A DNA stretch of 32,507 bases, taken from the NCBI GenBank assembly GCA_003501525.1, contig DNPI01000041.1, positions 1 to 32,507 on the forward strand, written 5' to 3'. The stretch comes from Planctomycetota bacterium. Lineage in GTDB: Bacteria > Planctomycetota > UBA1135. Within the stretch, counting starts at the first letter, position 1. The number at the start of each line of letters is the position of its first letter. Position numbers and translations under genes: made by a program. Below, one piece after another: positions 1 through 8,170 of this stretch. A model generated the notes under the pieces. The model was not told the origin of the DNA. It ran no database searches and saw only the letters and a list, made by a program, of their open reading frames with translations.

Positions 1-323
1 GGGTGGGAGTGAACGGGCATTTGGCTTTTAATGAACCAGGCTCTGAAGTGGACTCTCGCGCGAGGAAAGTTAATCTTGCGCCAGAAACTCTGGCTCGGAT
101 GCCCGATGGAGTTAACTACAACGAGGCTCTTACTCTTGGGATTGCGGACATTTTGGAAGCGAAAGAGATTCTTTTTGTCGCAACTGGTGCGGACAAAAGT
201 AAAGCCGTTCAGCGAGCCTTAAAGGTTCCACCGTCAGCCGATTGTCCGGCCTCTTTCTTGCAAAAGCATCCATCGGTTACTTGGCTAATTGATGTAGCCG
301 CCGCTTCTCTTCTTCAAGGATGA
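1..323 (+). CDS. nagB: Glucosamine-6-phosphate deaminase, C-terminal part (5' end outside window)
   Basis: Only the last ~107 codons are in the window; the reading frame is open from the first bases. NagB isomerises and deaminates glucosamine-6-phosphate to fructose-6-phosphate and ammonia in the cytoplasm, the last step of amino-sugar and sialic-acid breakdown. The visible piece carries the family's GxNGHxAFNEPGS active-site stretch near its start, including the catalytic-loop histidine, followed by the T-L-G-I-x-(D/T)-I-L-x-A-x-E segment and the C-terminal ASxLQxHP and D-x-AAA-x-LL pattern. It ends 10 bases before the symporter fusion, so it probably belongs to the same transcript. A more distant NagB-like sugar-phosphate isomerase is possible, but the residue pattern is typical. 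Confidence 0.9.
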   Translation, partial: VGVNGHLAFNEPGSEVDSRARKVNLAPETLARMPDGVNYNEALTLGIADILEAKEILFVATGADKSKAVQRALKVPPSADCPASFLQKHPSVTWLIDVAAASLLQG

Positions 324-333
324 GGCTTTTCGG

Positions 334-2814
334 TTGAGTTTCGTTCTTGCCCTTGCATTTCTCCAGCAAAATCAACTTGAATGGTCAAGCCTAGCTTCTC
401 TCGAGGGTAACCGCGGATTGGCGGGAATATTTGCAGGGGTTTCAGGGCCCGATCAGTCGCTTCTTATTGCTGGCGGTGCCGATTCCTCTAACGCGATGCC
501 CAGAGAGGGTGCCAATCCAGTGTGGACCGATCAGGTATGGGGTCTGAATGGTTTGGAAGGGGAGTGGGAAAGCGTCGGGACATTGCCCTTTCCTTTGGCG
601 CACGGGAGTTCTCTTCCATGGGGTGACGGTTTTCTTGTACTTGGGGGAAATAACTCGAAGGGAAGCTTGTCTTCAGTCTTCCAACTCCTCTGGGATGGTG
701 AAGTCCTTTCCTTTGAGGATTTTCCCCCCTTGCCGAAACCCTCCTCATTTCACTGTTCAGGGAAAATTGGGACCACTGTTTTTGTCCTTCCGGGCCAGCT
801 GGATTCTCCGCCTGCCGCGTTGATTGATGAGTTCTGGTCTTTCAATCTTGCTCAGCCCGAGACCGGTTGGAAGCGGGAACCTTTGTGCCCCGGAGGGCCT
901 CGCATTAAAGCCTCCGCTGCAGTCCAAACGCTTGGCGACGGCAGAGAAGGGTTTTTTGTCTTTGGCGGGGAACATCCAGAAAAAGGTGTTCTTTCAGACG
1001 CATGGGTTTTTCTCCCCGGTGAAGGGTGGCGTGCTCTTGCCAGTTCCCCTCTTCCAAAATCGGCGGCTGGAATTCACTCAATAGGGCAATCGCATATCCT
1101 TCTTTTTTCTGGAGGAGGAGGTCCTTTGGGAGACCTTCCCCAGCAAAACAATTCGGAGTATCCGTCTGAAGTTTTTGCTTACCACACCATTACCGATACT
1201 TGGGCCCAGAGTGGTGCAATGCCAAGGGGGATGGTTGCTGGACCTTTGATTCAGTGGAATGGAAGTCTAATTCTGATTTCTGAAGAAATTCGGCCCGGGA
1301 TTCGTACTTCACTTTTCCATCGTGCAGAAATGATTAAGGGTAGAGGTGCTCTGACATCTGTTGATCTTCTAATCCTTGTCCTCTACTTGACTCTTTTAGT
1401 AGGCATGGGGATTTATTTTGCGCGGCGAACTCGTGGTAGCCAAGATTTCTTCTTAGCTGGACGGCGGGTTCCGGGATGGGCGGCAGGGTTGTCAATTTTT
1501 GGCACGCAACTTTCGGCGATTACATTTCTGGCGACCCCAGCGTTGGCCTACGCCACGGACTTGCGTTATATCCCGACCTGGATTTCAATACTTCTTGTGG
1601 CGCCATTGATTGTCTATGGATTCTTGCCAATGTTCAGGCGCCTTTCTCTTGCTACTGCCTACGAATATCTGGAGCGTCGATTTTCTCTTGCCGTGAGGAT
1701 GTTTGGATGTTGTGCTTTTCTCATTGCCCAATTAGCTCGGACGGGTGTCGTAGTTTTCCTCCCCTCGCTAGCCCTAGCAACGGTTACGGGATTTGATATT
1801 CGCATCTGCATTCTTTCCATTGGAGTTTTAGCGACTCTATACACAACTTTGGGGGGAATGGAAGCTGTTGTCTGGACCGATGTCCTTCAGGTTTTTGTCT
1901 TGGTTGGAGGCGTTCTGGTGGCATTGGGAATCGCCATTAGCGGAGCAGGTGGTGTTGGTCCCCTTTGGGATCTTGCCCAGAAAGATTCTAAATTTGTTCT
2001 TTGGGATGGCCGTTTTGCTTGGACAGAAACCGCTAGTTGGTCGCTTCTGCTGGGCTCCATTTTCCTGATGATTCCACCATATGCCACTGACCAAGCGATT
2101 GTTCAGCGATACATGAGTACTCCAAATGAGAAGGCCGCTGCCCGGGGGGTTTGGTTAAACGGGTGGCTTTCCATACCTGCTGGGATTTTATTTCCGATTC
2201 TTGGGGCATGTCTTTATGCCTTTTACAAGGCTCAACCGGAAAAGCTCCTTGTGGGAATGCCTAACGATGGGATATTCCCACTCTTTATCGGCGCTGAAAT
2301 GCCGGTAGGTTTGACGGGGTTAGTAATAGCCGGCCTCTTTGCCGCGACGATGTCATCCTTGGATTCCTCAATGCACAGCATCGGAACGGTAGTAGTCAAC
2401 GACTTTCATCGCCGATTTGGGAAACTGCGCGAAGATTCCGAGGTTCTGAAACTTGCGCGCAAATGGACAATGGTGGCGGGCTTTTTTGGTACAGGTTGCG
2501 CTCTTCTCTTTTCCACTTGGGATGTGCGCTCTCTCTTTTTGTTTTTCTTAAAGTCCTTGGGCCTCCTGTCTTCAGGCCTTGCGGGGGTATTTCTATTGGG
2601 CCTCTTTACTCATCGAGCTCATGCTGCGGGAGTCCTTGTGGGAGCGTTCGTGTCAGCCCTCGCCTTGGGCTGGGCATCCATGGCGACCGAGTTGCATACT
2701 TTTTGGTTTGCTTTCGTGGGGATGGGGACCTGCGTTACTGTGGGGTGGTTAGCGAGTTTATTAATCCCAAATCCTGATTGTTCCGACTTTGTGGGAGCAG
2801 AGCCTCCAGCTTGA
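334..2814 (+). CDS. Kelch-domain (NanM-like) :: sodium/solute symporter fusion
   Basis: This 826-residue protein joins two modules. Residues ~10-340 form a Kelch beta-propeller with repeated (L/F)(L/I/V)xxGG blades (LLIAGGADSS, FLVLGGNNS, FFVFGGEHPE, LLFSGGGG), as in the sialic-acid mutarotase NanM. Residues ~345-820 are an SSS-family transporter with about 13 hydrophobic segments; its first helix is followed by the family signature around QDFFLAGRRVPGW and an AGLFAATMSSLDSSMHS segment. SSS proteins import sugars or carboxylates with Na+. The likely role is to equilibrate the sugar anomer in the periplasm and import it. The TTG start is supported by a GAGG eight bases upstream and the 10-base gap after nagB; the short hydrophobic N-terminus is a plausible but weak export signal. 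Substrate is inferred (sialic acid or a related sugar), not shown. Confidence 0.88.
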   Translation: MSFVLALAFLQQNQLEWSSLASLEGNRGLAGIFAGVSGPDQSLLIAGGADSSNAMPREGANPVWTDQVWGLNGLEGEWESVGTLPFPLAHGSSLPWGDGFLVLGGNNSKGSLSSVFQLLWDGEVLSFEDFPPLPKPSSFHCSGKIGTTVFVLPGQLDSPPAALIDEFWSFNLAQPETGWKREPLCPGGPRIKASAAVQTLGDGREGFFVFGGEHPEKGVLSDAWVFLPGEGWRALASSPLPKSAAGIHSIGQSHILLFSGGGGPLGDLPQQNNSEYPSEVFAYHTITDTWAQSGAMPRGMVAGPLIQWNGSLILISEEIRPGIRTSLFHRAEMIKGRGALTSVDLLILVLYLTLLVGMGIYFARRTRGSQDFFLAGRRVPGWAAGLSIFGTQLSAITFLATPALAYATDLRYIPTWISILLVAPLIVYGFLPMFRRLSLATAYEYLERRFSLAVRMFGCCAFLIAQLARTGVVVFLPSLALATVTGFDIRICILSIGVLATLYTTLGGMEAVVWTDVLQVFVLVGGVLVALGIAISGAGGVGPLWDLAQKDSKFVLWDGRFAWTETASWSLLLGSIFLMIPPYATDQAIVQRYMSTPNEKAAARGVWLNGWLSIPAGILFPILGACLYAFYKAQPEKLLVGMPNDGIFPLFIGAEMPVGLTGLVIAGLFAATMSSLDSSMHSIGTVVVNDFHRRFGKLREDSEVLKLARKWTMVAGFFGTGCALLFSTWDVRSLFLFFLKSLGLLSSGLAGVFLLGLFTHRAHAAGVLVGAFVSALALGWASMATELHTFWFAFVGMGTCVTVGWLASLLIPNPDCSDFVGAEPPA

Positions 2815-2818
2815 TCTA

Positions 2819-3952
2819 ATGATGTTTGTTTTCTTGTCCGTTTTCATTTTTTCTGTTCAGGATCCGGGGCTCCCGGGTTATTCCATTCCGGTTATTGATA
2901 TAGATTCTGAATTTTTCAGGCATGTTGAAGTAGATCGAGAAGAGGGCCAGTATTTGGGGCATGTAACCACGGCAATGCTCGAGGATGGAAAAACTATTTT
3001 TGCTGTTTATCCGAAAGGTCATGGGAAGGGTGCCATCGTGATGAAGCGCAGTGACGATGGGGGGGAAACTTGGTCAGACCGTTTGCCGACGCCGAAATCA
3101 TGGGCGCATTCAGAGGAGGTCCCGACTCTCTACCGCACCATTGACAGGCAAGGCAAGAGGCGGTTCATCCTCTTTTCGGGCCTTAGAACCATAAAGCGGG
3201 CTTATTCAGAGGATGATGGGAAAACTTGGTCCGAACTGGAGCCCATTGGCGACTACGGAGGCATTGTTTCCTGTGCGGATATGGAAAGGACAGTCGATGG
3301 TCGATATTTTGCACTGTTTCACGACGACGGCCGATTTACGCCGTCCAAATACACTACCCAGGATGGTCACCCTTTCCACGTTTATCAGATATGGTCCGAG
3401 GACGGAGGAATGACTTGGGGAACGCCTCGCACGGTCGCTTCCCATCCGAAGGCCCATTTATGTGAGCCAGGCATTATTCGTTCTCCTGACGGGAGCCAGC
3501 TGGCAGTGCTTTTCCGTGAAAACAGCAGGAAATACAATGGTTTTGTGATGTTTTCGGATGACGAGGGGGAAGCTTGGTCTCAGCCCCGTCAACTTCCCGC
3601 TGCCCTAACCGGAGACCGCCACACAGCTCAATATGCTCCTGATGGTCGACTGTTCATCAGTTTTCGGGATACTACTCGGGAATCTATTACTCAAGGCGAT
3701 TGGGTGGGCTGGGTTGGTAGTTTTGAAGACATCGTGGATGGGCGCGAGGGCCAATACCGAATTCGACTCAAGGACAACAAGCATCGCTGGGACTGCGCAT
3801 ATCCGGGTGTAGAGATTCTCCCGGATGGCACTTTTGTTTGCACCACTTATGGGCATTGGACAGAGGGGCAGTCTCCATGGATTCTTTCGGTACGCTTTAA
3901 GCTAGACGATTTGGATGCTCTCCTTTCGTTGGCACCGCTGGACAAGAAGTGA
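2819..3952 (+). CDS. Secreted sialidase-fold (BNR/Asp-box) glycosidase-like protein
   Basis: With the ATG at 2819 (ATGATG, four bases after the previous stop) the protein is 377 residues and opens with a hydrophobic segment consistent with export; an in-frame TTG at 2789 would bury that segment. Four Asp-boxes are visible: ~78-86, 130-138, 193-200 and 246-254 (SxDxGxxW type), defining a six-bladed sialidase propeller. A glutamate in LCEPG (216), arginines at ~233 and ~267 and a tyrosine in CAYPG (328) sit where GH33 sialidases keep catalytic residues. However, the N-terminal (F/Y)RIP motif that supplies the first substrate-binding arginine is replaced by a histidine-containing GHVT (47-50). 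The substrate may therefore not be a classical sialoside. It lies between the importer and cytoplasmic enzymes of one operon. Confidence 0.8.
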   Translation: MMFVFLSVFIFSVQDPGLPGYSIPVIDIDSEFFRHVEVDREEGQYLGHVTTAMLEDGKTIFAVYPKGHGKGAIVMKRSDDGGETWSDRLPTPKSWAHSEEVPTLYRTIDRQGKRRFILFSGLRTIKRAYSEDDGKTWSELEPIGDYGGIVSCADMERTVDGRYFALFHDDGRFTPSKYTTQDGHPFHVYQIWSEDGGMTWGTPRTVASHPKAHLCEPGIIRSPDGSQLAVLFRENSRKYNGFVMFSDDEGEAWSQPRQLPAALTGDRHTAQYAPDGRLFISFRDTTRESITQGDWVGWVGSFEDIVDGREGQYRIRLKDNKHRWDCAYPGVEILPDGTFVCTTYGHWTEGQSPWILSVRFKLDDLDALLSLAPLDKK

Positions 3953-5331
3953 CCCGCCCTCCTCGATTCAAAATTAGAGAAACGGAATTAAATCTCGTCT
4001 CTTGTCATACCCGGATTCCGTTTCGCTTTGGTGCTCACACTTTGACGACTGCGCCATACGCTACGGCGACAGTGACAGTCACCAGCGAGGACGGCGCTGT
4101 TTCCAGGGGGGCGTCTTCAGATCTTCTTATTCCTAAGTGGTTTGAGAAGGATCCGGAGAAAACCCCACAAGAGGACTCCGAGGCCCTTGCTGCCAGTGCC
4201 GCATTAGCCTTTGAGTGTGCAGAGAATCTCGATTCGGCTTCTGTTTTTAGCATTTGGCGTGAAGTGCATCGGACTAGAGTTGAGAGTCAACCCCGTGAAG
4301 CTCCTGACCTCTTAGTGCGGGGATTCGGAGTCGCCCTCTTGGAAAGGGCGTTAATCGACGCTGTTTGTCGACAGCATGCGGTTTCCTTTCATGACGCTTT
4401 GCGGAGTAACCTCTTTGGCTTTTCTCCTGAATCGATTCATCCTGAACTTTCAGGTTGGGATTTGGGCAAGACATTGAGCCCGGCGCCGGCCACCTCAATC
4501 AAAATTCGACATACAGTGGGCCTCCTAGATGCACTGCGGTGTAAACAGGATGAAGCCTTCCACGATGGTTTCCCGAGCTCGCTAGTGGAAGATATTCGTC
4601 ATTATGGGCTAAATCACTTCAAGATTAAATTGTCGGGGGATGAAAGCGAGGATTTGGCTCGACTTAAGTCAATTGCCGCAATTTTCAAATCCGAAGTTCA
4701 AGGGAAGCCGCGTTTCACCTTTGATGGAAATGAACAATTTGAGAGTCTTGTGCCGCTTGCGAATCTATTGGAGAGTTTGGCGGATTCCCCTGAGGGCAAA
4801 GAATTCCTTTCTGGGCTTTTGTTTATTGAACAACCTCTCATGCGGGAGCAAACCTTTAATCCGGATGCACATCGAGACATTGCTCGAGTGGAAGCTTTTA
4901 GCCCGCTACTCGTGGATGAAGCAGACTTTGATTTTTGGGCTTTTCCGGCAGCGGTAGCTGTTGGTTATCGGGGGATATCGGTGAAAGCGTGTAAAGGGAT
5001 TTTCCGTGCACTGCTCAATTTTGGGCTGTGTCAATCCAGAGGTGGGGGCTTATTCCAATCGGGCGAGGATTTGACAAATCTTCCGATTCGGGCACTACAG
5101 CAGGATTTAGCGCTTATGGCGACTCTCAATATTCCCCATGTCGAGCGCAATGGTCACCATTATTTTCGAGGCCTTGATCATTTACCCTCTTCCGTGTCAG
5201 CAGAGGCTCTTCTGCATCATCCAGATATTTACCAAAAAGAGAAGAGCGTTGTCGCATTAAATGTGAACCGAGGCAGGCTGGACATTGCCTCGTTACATTG
5301 CTCCGGATTCGGTTGTGCTGTAGCCCCATGA
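3949..5331 (+). CDS. Enolase-superfamily enzyme (mandelate racemase/muconate-lactonizing type)
   Basis: This 460-residue protein starts with GTG inside the GTGA overlap with the upstream stop. The C-terminal barrel shows the superfamily catalytic set: KIK (Lys225 and Lys227), metal ligands Asp259 (FDGN), Glu294 (IEQP) and the Asp323/Glu324 pair (VDEAD), and a second base lysine in VKACKG (346 or 349). The Lys/Lys arrangement is closer to the muconate-lactonizing/epimerase subgroup than to the Lys/His mandelate racemase subgroup. Such enzymes abstract a proton alpha to a carboxylate, giving epimerisation, cycloisomerisation or dehydration. At 460 residues it is longer than the usual 350-400, with extra length in the N-terminal capping region. 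Its operon places it with an aldolase-like protein, so acid-sugar dehydration or epimerisation is a reasonable inference; the substrate is unknown. Confidence 0.85.
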   Translation: MTRPPRFKIRETELNLVSCHTRIPFRFGAHTLTTAPYATATVTVTSEDGAVSRGASSDLLIPKWFEKDPEKTPQEDSEALAASAALAFECAENLDSASVFSIWREVHRTRVESQPREAPDLLVRGFGVALLERALIDAVCRQHAVSFHDALRSNLFGFSPESIHPELSGWDLGKTLSPAPATSIKIRHTVGLLDALRCKQDEAFHDGFPSSLVEDIRHYGLNHFKIKLSGDESEDLARLKSIAAIFKSEVQGKPRFTFDGNEQFESLVPLANLLESLADSPEGKEFLSGLLFIEQPLMREQTFNPDAHRDIARVEAFSPLLVDEADFDFWAFPAAVAVGYRGISVKACKGIFRALLNFGLCQSRGGGLFQSGEDLTNLPIRALQQDLALMATLNIPHVERNGHHYFRGLDHLPSSVSAEALLHHPDIYQKEKSVVALNVNRGRLDIASLHCSGFGCAVAP

Positions 5332-6770
5332 AAGATTTTCGCCTGCCCGCTTCTTTTGCCGATGCTGTGGATTTCGATGCTCGTCTGAAAGACATAGACC
5401 CGGCTTTGGGGTGTGACGCTGATTTGCTTGATAAGACTGGGCCTATGGGGCAGTCAATCCAGATTGGCAATAAAACTCTTAGAAACCGCTTCGCCATTCA
5501 CCCGATGGAGGGATGGGATGGTACCCATGAGGGTCTTCCATCAGAAGCGACATTACGTCGCTGGCGGCGATTTGGCTTAAGTGGGGCTTCTTTAATTTGG
5601 GGTGGAGAAGCTTTTGCCGTAGTCCCCGAGGGCCGAGCGAACCCTAATCAACTACATCAGGGGAGTAGCGCCTCTGCTGGTGATGGTCTCAAGGGACTGC
5701 TCAAGGAGCTCTGCATTGGTCGGGAAGAGGCAGGGGTAGAGCAGCAAGATTTTTTTGCAGGTCTCCAATTGACCCATTCAGGCCGATGGTCAAGTCCAAC
5801 CAAAGCAGGGGCATCCCCTCGGATTGCTTATCGACACCCCACTCTTGATGAGAGAGCTGGTGTCCAATCTGATGAGGCAATATTGACTGATGAAGAAATC
5901 GCAGCTCTCCCTGGGAAATACGCGGCTGCTGCTCTTCTTGCCGCAGAAGCTGGATTTGGATTTGTAGATGTCAAATGTTGTCATGGTTATCTTCTCCATG
6001 AATTTCTCTCGGCGCGATCCCGACCCGGGCCTTGGGGAGGAGACTTTGAAGGGAGAACGCGACTATTTCGCGAGATAGTTGCGGCTGTGAGGGAAGCGGC
6101 CCCGGCCATCGAAATCGGAGTTCGTCTTTCAGTGACGGACTTGTTCCCTTTCTCTTCTGGAGAGGAAGGTAGAGGAGAGCCCGACGGCTTGGAAAAGAAT
6201 CTCCCTTATGAAGCAGCTTTTGGCCTTAATCCGGATAATCCTCTCCAGCCTGATTTCGCTGAGCCATTCCGTTTCATTTCTCTTCTTGAGAAGATGGGGA
6301 TATCTCTGATTAATCTGACGGTGGGTTCTCCGTATTACTGCCCTCACGCGCAGAGGCCCGCCGCTTTCCCTCCCAGTGACGGCTACCAGCCGCCTGTAGA
6401 CCCTCTGGAGTCAGTGGCAGCGCATCTGTTGGCAGCTCGAGCATGCAAGGAGGAGTTCCCGCACATGATTTTTGTGGGTTCTGGTTACTCCTATTTGCAA
6501 GATTGGTTGCCTCATGTTGCCCAGAATGAAATCCGCGAAGGCCACGTTGATTTCGTGGGATTGGGGCGGATGGTTTTGTCTTATCCGGAACTGCCGACAG
6601 ATATCTTGGCAGGTCGTCCGTTGCGGAAAAAACAGGTTTGCCGTACTTTCTCTGATTGCACAACTGGTCCGCGAAACGGTATGCCCAGCGGCTGCTATCC
6701 CCTTGATCCTCACTATCGAGGCCTTCCTGAAGCCAAAAGAATCCGGGCTTTACGTCCGCGAAAAAACTGA
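5328..6770 (+). CDS. NADH:flavin oxidoreductase, old yellow enzyme family
   Basis: The ATG at 5328 sits in an ATGA overlap with the enolase-family gene and gives 480 residues; a TTG 30 bases upstream would lie inside the previous gene. It is an FMN-binding barrel: NRFAIHPMEG (53-62), LQLTHSGRW (147-154), CHGYLLHEFLSA (218-229) and PWGGDFEGRTRLF (235-247) match the OYE phosphate, flavin and active-site blocks. The usual first substrate-binding histidine before HGYL is lysine here (DVKCCHGYLL, Lys216). There is no C-terminal FAD/NAD domain of the dienoyl-CoA reductase type, but a short Cys-rich tail (about 435-460: CRTFSDC and SGCYPLD) remains. It probably reduces or oxidises an intermediate of the operon's sugar or acid pathway in the cytoplasm; the exact substrate cannot be read from sequence. 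Confidence 0.85.
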   Translation: MKDFRLPASFADAVDFDARLKDIDPALGCDADLLDKTGPMGQSIQIGNKTLRNRFAIHPMEGWDGTHEGLPSEATLRRWRRFGLSGASLIWGGEAFAVVPEGRANPNQLHQGSSASAGDGLKGLLKELCIGREEAGVEQQDFFAGLQLTHSGRWSSPTKAGASPRIAYRHPTLDERAGVQSDEAILTDEEIAALPGKYAAAALLAAEAGFGFVDVKCCHGYLLHEFLSARSRPGPWGGDFEGRTRLFREIVAAVREAAPAIEIGVRLSVTDLFPFSSGEEGRGEPDGLEKNLPYEAAFGLNPDNPLQPDFAEPFRFISLLEKMGISLINLTVGSPYYCPHAQRPAAFPPSDGYQPPVDPLESVAAHLLAARACKEEFPHMIFVGSGYSYLQDWLPHVAQNEIREGHVDFVGLGRMVLSYPELPTDILAGRPLRKKQVCRTFSDCTTGPRNGMPSGCYPLDPHYRGLPEAKRIRALRPRKN

Positions 6771-6826
6771 GTCGACCTGATCCCCATGCCTTTGAAGGGC
6801 TGCCTAATGCTGCTCCACCTGACCCG

Positions 6827-8170
6827 GTGTCGATTTCTAAGGAAGTTGCTTGGCTCGAATACCAAGAAACGCGGCCCACCTGGAGTCGATGGTTTTCATT
6901 TTTCCGAAAAGGGGGCCCAGGTTATCTGCAGAGCGCTCTTACTTTGGGAGGCGGAACTGCTGCGACCATGCTTTTTGCTGGTGCCGCCTTTGGGTATGGC
7001 TTGATTTGGGTAGCTCCGGTATCGATGCTTCTAGGGATGGTGATTTTTTCCGCTGTAGCCCACCAAACCCTTTCTACGGGCAAGCGACCCTTTTTGGCAA
7101 TGCAGCAGCATGCGGGCCCAGTTTTCGCCTGGGCATTCGCAGGCGGAGCAGTTTTCTCATCCATCATTTGGCATTTTGCTCAATATTCGCTTGGTGCGGT
7201 AGTGTTGGAGGATATGGGCCTAGCTGCTGGGCTTAATATTCCTCGCTGGATTTGTGGCGCAATTATTTTGGCTGTTGCGATTGCGTGGACTTTCGCCTAC
7301 GGCCGCACCCCTCGCCTTCTGGCTTGGTTTGAATTGTCCTTAAAGATTCTGGTCTGGGGGATTGTTGGGTGCTTTGGGCTTGTCGTTTTTCAAACCGGAA
7401 TCCGTGATCCTCTAGCGCTAGTTGCAGGCTTTGTTCCATCATTGCCGACGGGGACGTCTGAGGTATCAGCGCTTACTGTGGTTGTGGGAGGATTAGCGGC
7501 AGCTGTGGGTGCCAACATGCTCTTTCTCTACCCCTATTCTCTCCTTGCGCGGGGTTGGGGTAGGGCACATCGCCGTCTCGCCCGCTTTGACCTTTTCGCT
7601 GGTATGTTTTTGCCTTACTTTCTTGCTACCAGTTTGATGGTAATTGCCACCGCCAATACTTTTTATTACGGAGGCACAGAGTTCTCGGGTATGCGACTGA
7701 GTCCGGTTGAAGCCTCTAAAATTTTGTCAGGATCCATTGGGCCGGTTGTTGGCCGCTTAGTCTTCAACCTTGGAATTTTGGGAATGGCGCTTTCTTCCAT
7801 TATTTTGCAGATGATTTGCTGCGGCTTCGTTGCCATGGAAGTTTTCGGGTTGAAATTCGGCAGCCCTCGTTATCGCCTTGCCTGTCTTCTTCCGGCGCCA
7901 GGCGTTCTGGGAGCGGTACTGTGGACTGATATATCTCTTTGGGTTGCTGTCCCAACGACTCTACTGTGCGGTTTTCTTCTTCCGCTCGCCTATCTTGGAT
8001 TTGTCAGGCTCCAAAGAAGTTCAGTTTATCTTGGCTCCGATCTTCCCCGCGGCCCGAAAGCTACGGCCTGGATTGGTGCGATGCTGGTGGCCATTCTTGT
8101 TTTAGTCGTTTTCTTGGGCTGGAAGGCCGTTGATATCGCCCTACCCGCTTTTATGGGGGGAATTCTTTGA
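6827..8170 (+). CDS. Nramp-fold (SLC11-like) transporter lacking metal-site motifs
   Basis: The protein is 447 residues from the GTG at 6827, with about 11 hydrophobic segments. The start of the first helix (GPGYLQSA, then FGYGLIWV) matches the Nramp core, but the metal-binding DPGN is GGGT (41-44) and the helix-6 MPH motif is absent (the region reads VGANMLFLYPY, 227-237). It is therefore unlikely to bind Mn2+ or Fe2+ in the classical way. The reading frame is open upstream to 6731. A CTG at 6767 would add 20 residues and form a CTGA overlap with the previous stop, in line with the other junctions, so the true start may be 6767. Lying in a catabolic operon, it may move an organic substrate or a non-standard cation. 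Confidence 0.78.
   Translation: MSISKEVAWLEYQETRPTWSRWFSFFRKGGPGYLQSALTLGGGTAATMLFAGAAFGYGLIWVAPVSMLLGMVIFSAVAHQTLSTGKRPFLAMQQHAGPVFAWAFAGGAVFSSIIWHFAQYSLGAVVLEDMGLAAGLNIPRWICGAIILAVAIAWTFAYGRTPRLLAWFELSLKILVWGIVGCFGLVVFQTGIRDPLALVAGFVPSLPTGTSEVSALTVVVGGLAAAVGANMLFLYPYSLLARGWGRAHRRLARFDLFAGMFLPYFLATSLMVIATANTFYYGGTEFSGMRLSPVEASKILSGSIGPVVGRLVFNLGILGMALSSIILQMICCGFVAMEVFGLKFGSPRYRLACLLPAPGVLGAVLWTDISLWVAVPTTLLCGFLLPLAYLGFVRLQRSSVYLGSDLPRGPKATAWIGAMLVAILVLVVFLGWKAVDIALPAFMGGIL

Noticed and set aside
2789..2818. Upstream TTG start for the sialidase-fold gene
   Set aside because: It overlaps the symporter gene by 26 bases and places ten polar residues before the hydrophobic export segment; ATG at 2819 fits better.
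6310..6879. 189-codon open frame on the minus strand inside the flavin oxidoreductase gene
   Set aside because: It overlaps a well-supported gene, crosses its end, and shows no recognisable motif; it is an antisense shadow.
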